Positions 1 through 7,900 of a DNA stretch of 24,683 nt are shown piece by piece (within the stretch, counting starts at the first letter, position 1; the number at the start of each line of letters is the position of its first letter). The stretch is from assembly GCA_030841765.1 (NCBI GenBank), contig JAUUSS010000021.1, positions 1-24,683 on the forward strand, written 5' to 3'. The notes under the pieces were generated by a model. It was not told the origin of the DNA. It ran no database searches and saw only the letters and a program-made list of their open reading frames with translations. A program made the translations under genes and the position numbers. The DNA is from Collinsella aerofaciens. Lineage in GTDB: Bacteria > Actinomycetota > Coriobacteriia > Coriobacteriales > Coriobacteriaceae.

Positions 1-4
1 TGAA

Positions 5-16
5 GGGAGCGCTCCC
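5..16. promoter_or_regulatory. LacI-family-like operator palindrome
   Basis: GGGAGCGCTCCC is a perfect 12-bp palindrome with the central CG typical of LacI-family operators. It resembles the actinobacterial CebR box (TGGGAGCGCTCCCA), differing only at the two outermost bases. No regulated gene is visible in the window, so the target is probably to the left. The function is inferred from shape alone. Confidence 0.4.
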
Positions 17-188
17 GCAAACTGCCTATTGACAACTTATAGGAGCGTCGGTTTTTACTTCGCGAAATTTGGCACGGTTGAGGGCGATCGGTTAAACGTA
101 GTAGATAGGCGCATTTCGTGGCGAACGAATCAGGCCGAGGTGCAAAATGGCCCCTCGCCCCAGAAAAATCGTCGGAAAGGTAGCAAAA

Positions 189-220
189 TGCCCCGCGGGC
201 AGGAGGCTGCTCGCGGGGCA
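189..220 (-). terminator. intrinsic terminator of the SDR-MFS-Gfo/Idh operon
   Basis: Positions 189-202 pair with 207-220 to form a 14-bp GC-rich stem (one G-T pair) with a four-base loop. Read on the minus strand, the stem is followed by TTTTGC, a short U-tract. It lies about 70 bp beyond the stop of the Gfo/Idh gene, where a terminator for that operon is expected. Confidence 0.75.
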
Positions 221-292
221 AAGAAGAGGGGCTTATTGGTGGCGGACCGAAGGGTTCGGCATGGGGCTTCTGCCGCGGTCTGCCCTAAGGCG

Positions 293-1333
293 TTACAGCT
301 CGACGAGCTGGCCGGTTTCGGCGGCCTCTTTGATGGCGTTGAGAAGCGTGAGCGTCTTGACGTTATCGGCGGGGGTCACGACGGGCTCGACCTCGCGGCG
401 GACAACCTTCACAAAGTGCTTGAGCTGCATCTTGTGCGGCAGCGCCGGGTCGACGGCCGGGATCTCCATCTGCAGCGGCTTGTGCCAGTTGGAGGCGCCG
501 TCGTAGGAGAACTGATGCAGGCGGGGCAGCGACAAGGCGCCCAAGGTACCGCCAATAAAGTAGGCGTCGGCGTCGAAGGGGCGATACTGCGGATCCTCGC
601 GAGCGGTTGCCTCCCAGTTCCAGGGGCTGGCGGTGGCGTCGGAGATGGTCATGCTTGCGAGCGCGCCATCGGCAAAACGGACGTTGACCACGGCGGAGTC
701 CTCGGTCTCAAAACCGCGGGCGGCGCTGGACTGCATGCCCTGGACGGCAACGGGCTCGCCCAGCAGGTAGCGGAGCAGGTCGACGTCGTGCACCAGGTTG
801 ACCAGGATCGGGCCGGCACCCTTCTTGCGACGCCACTCGACATCGAAGTACTCGTCATTCTTATAGATCATATAGTGGAAGCTCGACACGGTGAGCTTGC
901 CCAGCTCGCCGGACTCGATGATCTCCTTGGCCTTGTTGACGAAGGGGTTGTGGCGACGGTGCTGACCCACGAGCACGGGCACGCCGGCGGTCTCGGCCTC
1001 GGCGGCGAAGGCCTGAGCATCCTCGAGGTCGTTGGAGATCGGCTTTTCGACCAGCGGCACGATGTTGCGCTTGATGGCCTCGCGGGCAACGCCCAGGTGC
1101 AGGTCGTTGGGGGTGGCGATAATGACGGCCTCGGGCTTGACCTCGTCCATCATCTGGGCGGGATCGGTATAAAACGGCACGCCGGCGGCCTCGGCCGTGG
1201 CGCGGGCGCCCTCAAAGGCGTCAGCGATGGCGACGAGCTCGGCCTCGGGCTCCTCGGTGACAAAGCGGATGTGGTTGCGGCCCATGGCGCCGGCACCGAT
1301 AACGGCAATGCGGACGGGTTTGAGCTCAGACAT
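293..1333 (-). CDS. Gfo/Idh/MocA-family NAD(P)-dependent oxidoreductase
   Basis: A 346-residue protein of the usual family length. The N-terminus is a Rossmann fold with the dinucleotide loop GAGAMGRNH (about residues 13-21). VEKPIS (about 95-100) is the signature EKP motif, whose lysine is normally catalytic. The C-terminal half has the family's open beta-sheet substrate domain, including the segment HDVDLLRYLLG, where a histidine usually acts in catalysis. The family oxidises or reduces sugars, cyclitols and related polyols using NAD(P); the substrate cannot be told from sequence. The start is well supported: TAAGGAG lies six bases upstream. It is the last gene of a three-gene operon after an SDR dehydrogenase and an OFA-type transporter, which suggests a second oxidation or epimerisation step on an imported compound. 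Confidence 0.88.
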   Translation of the reverse strand: MSELKPVRIAVIGAGAMGRNHIRFVTEEPEAELVAIADAFEGARATAEAAGVPFYTDPAQMMDEVKPEAVIIATPNDLHLGVAREAIKRNIVPLVEKPISNDLEDAQAFAAEAETAGVPVLVGQHRRHNPFVNKAKEIIESGELGKLTVSSFHYMIYKNDEYFDVEWRRKKGAGPILVNLVHDVDLLRYLLGEPVAVQGMQSSAARGFETEDSAVVNVRFADGALASMTISDATASPWNWEATAREDPQYRPFDADAYFIGGTLGALSLPRLHQFSYDGASNWHKPLQMEIPAVDPALPHKMQLKHFVKVVRREVEPVVTPADNVKTLTLLNAIKEAAETGQLVEL

Positions 1334-1363
1334 TTCGACTCCTTAATACTGGTGACCGGTGGA

Positions 1364-1394
1364 ATGCGACAAAGGGGCTGTCCCTTTGTCGCAT
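1364..1394. repeat. 13-bp perfect inverted repeat between operon genes
   Basis: ATGCGACAAAGGG (1364-1376) and CCCTTTGTCGCAT (1382-1394) are exact reverse complements around a five-base loop. There is no U-tract on either strand, so it is not a standard terminator. It sits in the 69-bp gap between the transporter stop and the oxidoreductase ribosome site. It looks like a REP-type palindromic element that could stabilise the upstream mRNA or reduce read-through. Confidence 0.7.
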
Positions 1395-1402
1395 CGGTAA
1401 AA

Positions 1403-2659
1403 CTAGGCGGACTTCTTCTTGCTGTCGGAGACCATCATGTAGACGGTGAGCACGACGGCGATGGCGGCGATCACAATGGCGCCGTAGAAGGACTGCTGGT
1501 AGGCGGCGCTGCCGGCCTCGGCGTGATACAGCACAGCGGTGATGGGCTGGCTGATCCAGGTGGAAGCGGCGTAGCCCAAAAACATGATGCCGTAGTTGAC
1601 GCCGATGTTGCTGGTGCCGAAGGCGCCACCGGTGAGCGGCGGGTAGATGACGAGCAGAGCGCCAAAGCTAAAGCCGAGCAGGGCGAGCGCCACGAAGAAC
1701 ATGCTCTGCGTAAAGCTCATCGACATGATGACGAGTGCGACGATGGTGACGACAAGGCTGATGAGCAGCGACTTATAGGCGCCGAGCTTGTCGATGATCT
1801 GGCCAAAGGACAGACGGCCAACCAGGTTGGCGCAGGTGTTGACGGAGACCACCACACCGCCGAGGGCGACGGCCGCGGCGCTCGTGGGGTCGGCGAAGAG
1901 CTGGACGGCGGCGATGGAGGCAACCTTGCCCACGAGCAGGGTGCCCGCGGTGGCGGCAAAGGCGAAGGTGACGATGAGGACCCAGAAGCGCGGGGTCTTG
2001 ACCATCTCGCCCGGGGTGAGGTCGCCGAAGGTGCCGGCATGCGCGCCGCCCTTGGGGGCCTCGAAGCCCTCGGGCAGCCAACCGGCCTCAGGGGCCTTCA
2101 GGAACAGGGCGGAGGCGGCGATCGTCACAAAGAAGATGACGCCGAGTGCCTTGAGGGCGCCAAAGATGCCCAGGCTCGGGATGAGCAGCGAGGCGAGCAC
2201 TGGGGACAGCACGGCGGGGCCGGCGGTTGAAGCGGCCAGGGTGATGCCGGAGGCGAGACCCTTCTTGTCGATGAACCACTTTTGGCCGGTGGTGAGCGCC
2301 GGGTTGTAGCCCAGGCCGTTGCCGATGGCGGCGACGAGCGAGAACCACAGGTAGAACTGCCACGGCTCGGTGACGGTGCCGGACATGAACCAGCCCAGGC
2401 CGTAGCACACGGCGGCGGCGATCACGACGTTGCGCGGGCCGATCTTATCGGAGATGCGGCCGGCGAAGATGCCCGTCGCGGCCATGATGGTCTGAAAGAC
2501 CGGGAAGGCCCAGGTAAGAGCGCTGGACCACTCGGGGTAGACGGCGAGCAGGTTCTTGCTCACGACGGAATACAGCGCGATGGAGCTGATGAAGAACATG
2601 GTGACGCACGCGGCGGAAAGCACGACGGCGCGACCCTTGTTGGAGTTGGTGGAAGCCAT
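1403..2659 (-). CDS. MFS transporter, oxalate/formate antiporter (OFA)-like
   Basis: A 418-residue, very hydrophobic protein with about twelve membrane segments. The segment GLGYNPALTTGQKWFIDKKG (about residues 96-115) followed by LASGI matches the OFA signature, in which a Trp-Phe pair precedes a lysine- and glycine-rich loop. A typical MFS loop (GRISDKIGPR, about 67-76) lies between helices 2 and 3, and a related loop (GQIIDKLGAYKS) follows helix 8. OFA proteins move small organic anions in exchange or with protons; the real substrate here is unknown. The start has AGAAAGAG upstream. The gene is 65 bp behind the SDR gene and 69 bp ahead of the Gfo/Idh gene on the same strand, so it probably imports the compound those enzymes oxidise. 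Confidence 0.85.
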   Translation of the reverse strand: MASTNSNKGRAVVLSAACVTMFFISSIALYSVVSKNLLAVYPEWSSALTWAFPVFQTIMAATGIFAGRISDKIGPRNVVIAAAVCYGLGWFMSGTVTEPWQFYLWFSLVAAIGNGLGYNPALTTGQKWFIDKKGLASGITLAASTAGPAVLSPVLASLLIPSLGIFGALKALGVIFFVTIAASALFLKAPEAGWLPEGFEAPKGGAHAGTFGDLTPGEMVKTPRFWVLIVTFAFAATAGTLLVGKVASIAAVQLFADPTSAAAVALGGVVVSVNTCANLVGRLSFGQIIDKLGAYKSLLISLVVTIVALVIMSMSFTQSMFFVALALLGFSFGALLVIYPPLTGGAFGTSNIGVNYGIMFLGYAASTWISQPITAVLYHAEAGSAAYQQSFYGAIVIAAIAVVLTVYMMVSDSKKKSA

Positions 2660-2682
2660 TGGACTCTTTCTAATCGATACGG

Positions 2683-2712
2683 GGGAGGAGCAGGCGTATT
2701 CGCGGGCCTCCC
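2683..2712 (-). other. intercistronic hairpin between SDR and MFS genes
   Basis: GGGAGG (2683-2688) pairs with CCTCCC (2707-2712), with an inner GCG/CGC pairing around TATT. It lies in the 65-bp gap upstream of the transporter gene and lacks a U-tract. It could set mRNA processing or the relative expression of the two genes, but it may be chance in GC-rich DNA. Confidence 0.3.
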
Positions 2713-2724
2713 TGTTAGGTTGGT

Positions 2725-3606
2725 TTACTGGTCAGTCGGCTTGGCGACGCCGGACTCATCGGACCAAAGCTCGACACCCTTGTTCTTAAGGTAGTTGTCG
2801 GCATAGGCGCGACGGCCGCCGGGCTTGGCGGTGAGGTCGCCCATCATGTTGGAGAAGCCGCCGTCGACCTTGATGGCGTCGCCGGTGGTAAAGTCCGAGC
2901 GCTTGGACGCCAGGAACATGACGGCGTTGGCGATATCGCTGACCTCGCCGATGCGACGCGTGGCGATCAGGCGGCTGCGGCTCTTCTCGACCTCGGGGTC
3001 GGCGTAGAAGTTGGCCGACATCGGGGTCTTAACGAAGCAGGGCTCGACGCAGTTGGAGCGCACGCCGTAGGGACCCCATTCAGCAGCCAGCATCTTGGAC
3101 ATCATGTTGACGCCCGCCTTGGTAGAGCTGTACACGCCCGAGAACGTCTCGGGGGAGTGGCTGGCGACGGTCGAGATGTGCACCAGGCGGCCCTGGCCGG
3201 CCTTGATCATCTCGCGACCAAAGCGCTGCGAGGTGATGAAGTAGCCGGTGAGGTTGACGTTGAGCACCTGCTCCCAGTCGCTCAGCGGCAGGTCCTCCAT
3301 GGCGGCGAAGCGCAGGATGCCGGCGGTGTTGACAAGGACGTCGACGCGGCCGAAGTTGGCGATGGTGGCGTCGACGGCAGCCTGAACCTCGGCCTCGTCG
3401 GTGGCGTTCATCTTGTAACCCTCGGCGTGGATGCCAAACTCGGCAGCGAGGTCGGCGGCAGCGGCCTTGACCTTCTCCTTGTCCAGGTCGAGCAGGACGA
3501 CGTTGGCGCCATTGCGGGCGAACTCGCGGCAGATCTCGGCGCCCATACCGCCGAGTGCGCCAGTCACGGCGCAGACATCGCCCTCGAGCTTAAGCCAATT
3601 GCTCAT
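2725..3606 (-). CDS. short-chain dehydrogenase/reductase (SDR)
   Basis: A 293-residue classical SDR, somewhat longer than the usual 250 because of a roughly 35-residue C-terminal tail. The cofactor motif TGALGGMG is at 15-22, NTAG at 93-96, the structural Asn at 118, and YSSTK at 159-163 supplies the catalytic Tyr and Lys. The usual catalytic Ser is in the STVAS stretch (145-149). Asp40 at the end of the second strand suggests a preference for NAD over NADP. The protein should oxidise a secondary alcohol reversibly; the substrate is unknown. It is the first gene of the minus-strand operon and diverges from a LysR regulator across a 232-bp region, the common arrangement for a LysR-controlled catabolic operon. 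GGGAAG lies just upstream of the ATG. Confidence 0.88.
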   Translation of the reverse strand: MSNWLKLEGDVCAVTGALGGMGAEICREFARNGANVVLLDLDKEKVKAAAADLAAEFGIHAEGYKMNATDEAEVQAAVDATIANFGRVDVLVNTAGILRFAAMEDLPLSDWEQVLNVNLTGYFITSQRFGREMIKAGQGRLVHISTVASHSPETFSGVYSSTKAGVNMMSKMLAAEWGPYGVRSNCVEPCFVKTPMSANFYADPEVEKSRSRLIATRRIGEVSDIANAVMFLASKRSDFTTGDAIKVDGGFSNMMGDLTAKPGGRRAYADNYLKNKGVELWSDESGVAKPTDQ

Positions 3607-3675
3607 AGGAACTTCCCTTCTTGTGCCTCCCGGTGGGTCGCTCCCATTAACCGACCCACGTGGTTTTCGCTGGTT

Positions 3676-3704
3676 ATCGTATGCTTTGCATTTGCGCAGG
3701 TGAA
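3676..3704 (-). promoter_or_regulatory. candidate sigma-70 promoter of the SDR operon
   Basis: On the minus strand, TTCACC (plus positions 3699-3704) and TACGAT (3676-3681) are separated by exactly 17 bp. This puts transcription start near 3668, about 60 bases ahead of the SDR start. Each hexamer has two or three mismatches to consensus, as expected for an activator-dependent promoter. Confidence 0.4.
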
Positions 3705-3771
3705 TTGCATATTTGTTAGAATGGCGTTAACCGTAGGTTTACACTGTGCGATGCAGTTTTTCTCAATTGAG
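3687..3771. promoter_or_regulatory. candidate LysR operator region in the divergent gap
   Basis: Two dyads lie between the SDR and LysR genes. An imperfect one runs over 3687-3709, with TGCA at both ends and TT/AA inside. A perfect 10-bp palindrome, CTCAATTGAG, lies at 3762-3771. LysR regulators typically bind such dyads in the shared promoter region and activate the divergent operon when an inducer is bound. Which dyad is the true site is unknown. Confidence 0.35.
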
Positions 3772-3838
3772 CGCGTGACCTGCGAAAACAACCCCCTGTG
3801 GCATCATGTGGCCACAGACGCGAAAACGGGAGATTGAC

Positions 3839-4717
3839 GTGTACGATCGACGACTTGAGGCCATATCGGCCGCCGCGGAGCTGGGAAGCTTCTCGCGTGC
3901 GGCGGCAAAATTGCGCGTGTCGACCCCGGCACTCGTCAAGCAGGTGTCGGGCTTCGAGGCCGAGTTCGGCATCATGCTGTTCGAGCGCTCGCACTCGGGT
4001 GTCAAGGTGACGCCGGCCGGCGCCCTGCTGGTGGACGACGCGCGCTCGATCATGCGGCAGTCCGAGGACGCGCTACGCCGTGCCAGACGCGCGGCGGGCG
4101 ATGGCGGTGCCGTGCGTCTGGGCGTGTCGATGATGTGCCCGGGGCGCCAAACGCTGTCGATGTGGTCGGACATTCACGATCTGGAACCGTCGCTGCGATT
4201 TGAGATCGTGCCGGTAAGCGACCTCTATGACGAGCGCGAATCCGTCATGCGCAGCCTTGGTCGCGAGGTGGATGTAGTGCAGTCGAGTTTTTCGACCCCA
4301 CGCTGGGGTGATGCCTGCCAAAAGCTCCGCATCGTTAACGTGCCGTTTTATATCGACCTGCCGCGTACGAGCCCGCTGGCGCGTAAGACGCGCATCACGG
4401 TCGCCGACTTGGAGGGCATGCGCCTGCGCGTGCTCCGCCACGGCAACGACGCAATGGACAGTCTGCGCATCGACCTTCTGGCCGACGGCGGCGTTGACGT
4501 GATCGACGTGGACAGCTTTGACTTTGCGCTCTTTAACGAGGCGGAGGAAAAGGGCGACGCGGTGCTCACCTGCGGGGCGTGGTCGGGGGTGCACCCGGCC
4601 TTTGTGGGCGTGCCGTTCCTGTGCGGCCGTGAGGTGCCGGTCTTTTTGCACTATCCGCTCGAGCCCACCCTCCAAGTCCAAAAATTCGTCAACGCCATGG
4701 CCCAGCTTCTCACCTAG
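3839..4717 (+). CDS. LysR-family transcriptional regulator
   Basis: A 292-residue regulator from a GTG start at 3839. An in-frame ATG at 3806 would add 11 residues. GTG is preferred because GGGAG lies six bases upstream and the protein then begins directly with the winged-helix domain, as LysR proteins do. Residues 1-60 hold the helix-turn-helix (GSFSRAAAKLRVSTPALVKQ), followed by a linker helix and a periplasmic-binding-like effector domain (about 90-290). It is divergent from the SDR-MFS-Gfo/Idh operon and probably activates it in response to the transported compound or an intermediate. The effector domain is not close to any ligand class I can name. Confidence 0.88.
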   Translation: MYDRRLEAISAAAELGSFSRAAAKLRVSTPALVKQVSGFEAEFGIMLFERSHSGVKVTPAGALLVDDARSIMRQSEDALRRARRAAGDGGAVRLGVSMMCPGRQTLSMWSDIHDLEPSLRFEIVPVSDLYDERESVMRSLGREVDVVQSSFSTPRWGDACQKLRIVNVPFYIDLPRTSPLARKTRITVADLEGMRLRVLRHGNDAMDSLRIDLLADGGVDVIDVDSFDFALFNEAEEKGDAVLTCGAWSGVHPAFVGVPFLCGREVPVFLHYPLEPTLQVQKFVNAMAQLLT

Positions 4718-4725
4718 CTCACCTG

Positions 4726-4757
4726 GGACGGGGCTCTTTTGGCTACTTTTGCCGTCC
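4726..4757. terminator. weak hairpin after the LysR gene
   Basis: GGACGG (4726-4731) and CCGTCC (4752-4757) form a six-bp stem with a long T-rich loop just after the LysR stop. There is no clear U-tract after the stem. It is a possible terminator, but weak. Confidence 0.2.
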
Positions 4758-4768
4758 TACCTGCGCAA

Positions 4769-4794
4769 TGCGAAAAATGAGGTGCGAAAAATGA
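4769..4794 (+). repeat. 12-bp direct repeat upstream of the pilus promoter
   Basis: TGCGAAAAATGA occurs at 4769-4780 and again at 4783-4794, a 14-bp period. The second copy ends about 24 bp before the predicted -35 box of the pilus operon. A paired direct repeat in this place could be a binding site for an activator or response regulator. Confidence 0.45.
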
Positions 4795-4817
4795 CTCCAA
4801 ATCGGTCACGTATAATT

Positions 4818-4846
4818 TTGCTTTTGCCCTGAGCTGGTTGTAGAAT
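4818..4846 (+). promoter_or_regulatory. candidate promoter of the pilus operon
   Basis: TTGCTT (4818-4823) and TAGAAT (4841-4846) are 17 bp apart, predicting a start near 4853 and a leader of about 93 bases before the ATG at 4946. A perfect TATAAT also occurs at 4811-4816 but has no good -35 hexamer. The leader contains a run of seven G (4902-4908). Confidence 0.5.
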
Positions 4847-4945
4847 GACAAGGCCTAAACGAACTACTTGTGCAGCTTGCTCGAATGCTCGGGCTGCGGC
4901 TGGGGGGGTGCGCCCGTGCAGGGTCCTTTCGGTCATATTGCGTCG

Positions 4946-7900
4946 ATGCGCCGCAGCTTTGTGATGTTGCTAGCGGTCTTATGTGCGTTCGTTATGGTCG
5001 GGGGGGGGTTGCCCTCGCGTGCGTACGGTGACGATGGCAACCTTATAGCGAACCCAACCTTTACCAACCAAGCTTCTGGTTGGTCGACGACCTCTCCGAG
5101 AAAGAGAATCGGCGAGGCGTCGCACCTCGACCTCCCCACGAAGCTCCTCAACGGTCAAAGAAACCTCAAACAAGCTAACGGTAATCACTTTGCGCTTGCG
5201 TGGAATCTTAAGCCACAGGATACCGATGCTTATTTTGAACCCGGATCAACCTACACCACCTTTTCCACCCAGAGCGGCTCCACGTACGAGTGGGGCCTCA
5301 ACCATCGCGCCGCAACCGAACATGACGTGCTGATGCTCACGATGGGTCCTCAACAGGCGAATCTGTCGGTTAACAACGCAGGCCAAGACCAGCTCATGCA
5401 GCTGCGGACTTGGCTTAAGGCGCAGGGCAAGATGCCCCAGGGAAATACCGTTGAGCAGTACACCGTTTACAGCGATTCCTTTGCTGCAAATGGCGGCTTT
5501 GCTGGTAGCAGCGCCGACGGACCCCACTTCTCGTTTGAGCAGGGCGACGGTCGCATTGCGCTTTCTGTGTGGCTCGTAAGCTCTAACGGACAGGGTTGGT
5601 TCTCATTTGGCACCAACAGTACACACTATTATCGAGCGCTTCCCGAGCAAGACGATGAGTTTGCCTATCGGGCAGTCTATACCGCAGCGTCCGAAAATAC
5701 GATGCTTGCACTAACTTGCTACGATTCAAATCTTACGGGGGCAAACGAACAATACCGGGAGTGGTTTGGCAATCTGGTCAATGACGTTCACGTGGAAAAG
5801 CAGGGCACGCGTGACATTTATACTGACTTTGGCAAGGTATATCAAGAAAATTCGTCCGAGACCATGACAACGTTAAATAACTATGCGTTCTCGACCTCGA
5901 ATCTTAAGAACGAAAATACGAACATTGCTAACGGCAGTTTTGAAGACGATATACATCTAGGGAACAAGAGCACCAGCAAGTTTACGCTGTGCTCGCCCCA
6001 TTGGCGCACGACCGAGACGGACCATCGTATCGAGATCGTTGCCCAGAACGACTACTATATCGACCCAGTTGGACATTCTGTTCCATTTGCACCCTCGGAT
6101 GGCGAGTACGCCGCCGAGCTCAACGCACACGAGGCGAGTTCGCTCTACCAATATGTGACGACCGAGCCGGGAAAACAGTATGAGTGGGGGCTCGACCACC
6201 GCGGCCGCTCGGGTCGAGACGCCACGGCCCTTATCATCGGTCCGCGACAAGAAAACGAGCCGTACAAGGACAATCAAAAGGCACTCGATCAGTACCAGCA
6301 AATTGTTCAATGGATTCAAATGAGCGTCGACAACTATGTCGGCTTGGATGTGGTCAATTTTTCCCAATCGGGCTGCAGCAAAAAGATCATCCTGTATTCA
6401 ACCAAGTTTGACAAAGTGGGCGGATTTGCCAATGCGTCCAGCGGAAGCGCGTTCTCATGGACGGCCGATGCGGAGCATACCGAAAAATGGTGCGTATGGA
6501 TCATGGCGTCCGAAAACGACGCGTGGGCTTCCTACGGTTCCAACGCGCTCGAGCAGAGCAAAAAGGTTGACTACGACTATACCTACACCATTCCGGATGG
6601 CCAAAACCAGAGCGTCTTTGCTTTTGTGGCCTACAACACGGCCAACGGGAGCAATTCGACCGGCAACTTCCTCGACAATATCTCGTTTAGGGAGTTCTAT
6701 CGCATCGAGACATACACGACGCCCAACGGAAGCGGAACGTATTTTTATAACGCCAATACCAAGACGGCGGACTTTACCTATGCCAAAAACTACGTAGGTA
6801 AACAGGAGAAGAACTCCTACTTTATGGTCGATGCCAAACGCGATGACGGGGCAGTCTTTATCGGTGCTTTTGTCAACGGCGAGTTCTATTCCGCAGACGA
6901 CGACGCACATTGGACCAGATTGGAAGATGGTACCTATCGCTTTGAGGCCGACAAGGTCACAAAGCACTACAAAGTGCACCTCGTGTTTTCCAAGGCAGGC
7001 GTTCAATACGATGTGAACGGCGGCAAAGCGTATCACTACGATCCGCACAATGAGTCCACGGGCGATTTCGTACAGCTTTCTGGCGCTGGAGCGAGCTATA
7101 CCTCCCATGCTGCCGTTGGACAAAACGACGACTGGAAGTTTATGGGCTGGGAGTACGCGGGCTCGGGAAAAGCCGTTCGCTTCGATGCCAAACACACGGT
7201 GACCCATACAGCTCCCGAGGGCACCACGGATTCCGGCACTCTTACCATTAAGGGCAAGAAGGTCAATCCGGATACCGGTGCTGTGGGCGATGCGGTAACC
7301 GTCGAAAACATTCCCGAGAGCCAGGGCGCGACGTTCGTGGCGCAATGGAAGTATCGTCAGGCCTTTGTTGCCCAGCTTAAAAATGCCGATGGCACGTGGA
7401 GCAACGTAACGACGGGCGGCACGGTCAGCTCCAAGCTTAAGGGGGCAAAGGGCTCCATCGATGCCGGGGATGGCTCGGGCAAGGACGAGGACGCGTACAA
7501 AAAATCGGGCGTTGCCTACTTTGTGGATGACGGCACGTTTGTGGAGGCGGTGGCCGCTCCCAAGGAGGGCTATCACTTTGAGGGTTGGTACGACCTATCG
7601 AATCCGGACGCCCCGGAGCTGCTGTCGTCTTCACCCACCTATACGTACAACGTGAAGGACCGCCATACGGGATGCGTATACGCACGATTCACCCCGCGCA
7701 CCTACACACTCAAGGTTTCCAAGAGCGTTACGGGCAATATGGGCGACAAGCGTGCCTACTTTAAGATGACGGCGACCTTTACGGGCCTCAAGGCTGGTCA
7801 GACCTACGCCATCGAGTATTCGGATGCGTCTGCCCAAGGCAGCCATGCGCTCGTGGCGCGACCGAATGATCGGGCCGAGACCGTGGAAAACAAGACGGCC

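Larger units (their letters stand above)
1..292. other. gene-free left edge of the window
   Basis: No open frame here has a convincing start, ribosome site or recognisable protein. The long plus-strand frame beginning near 29 runs antisense through the oxidoreductase and transporter genes and is a GC-rich shadow. What can be seen is a perfect 12-bp palindrome at 5-16 and a strong hairpin at 189-220 that ends the minus-strand operon to the right. The palindrome suggests that a regulated gene lies just outside the window, probably on the minus strand to the left. Confidence 0.6.

Noticed and set aside
29..2230. 733-residue plus-strand open frame
   Set aside because: It runs antisense to the Gfo/Idh and MFS genes, has biased Gly/Asp/His composition with no recognisable domain, and lacks a ribosome site. 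It is a GC-skew shadow.
3806..3838. ATG start of the LysR gene at 3806
   Set aside because: The GTG at 3839 has a strong GGGAG site at the right distance and gives the normal LysR N-terminus.
4868..4945. Upstream TTG start for the adhesin
   Set aside because: It would put 26 residues (with two Cys and a Gly-rich stretch) before a clean signal peptide. The ATG at 4946 is more natural, although its ribosome site is weak, so the GTG at 4916 remains possible.
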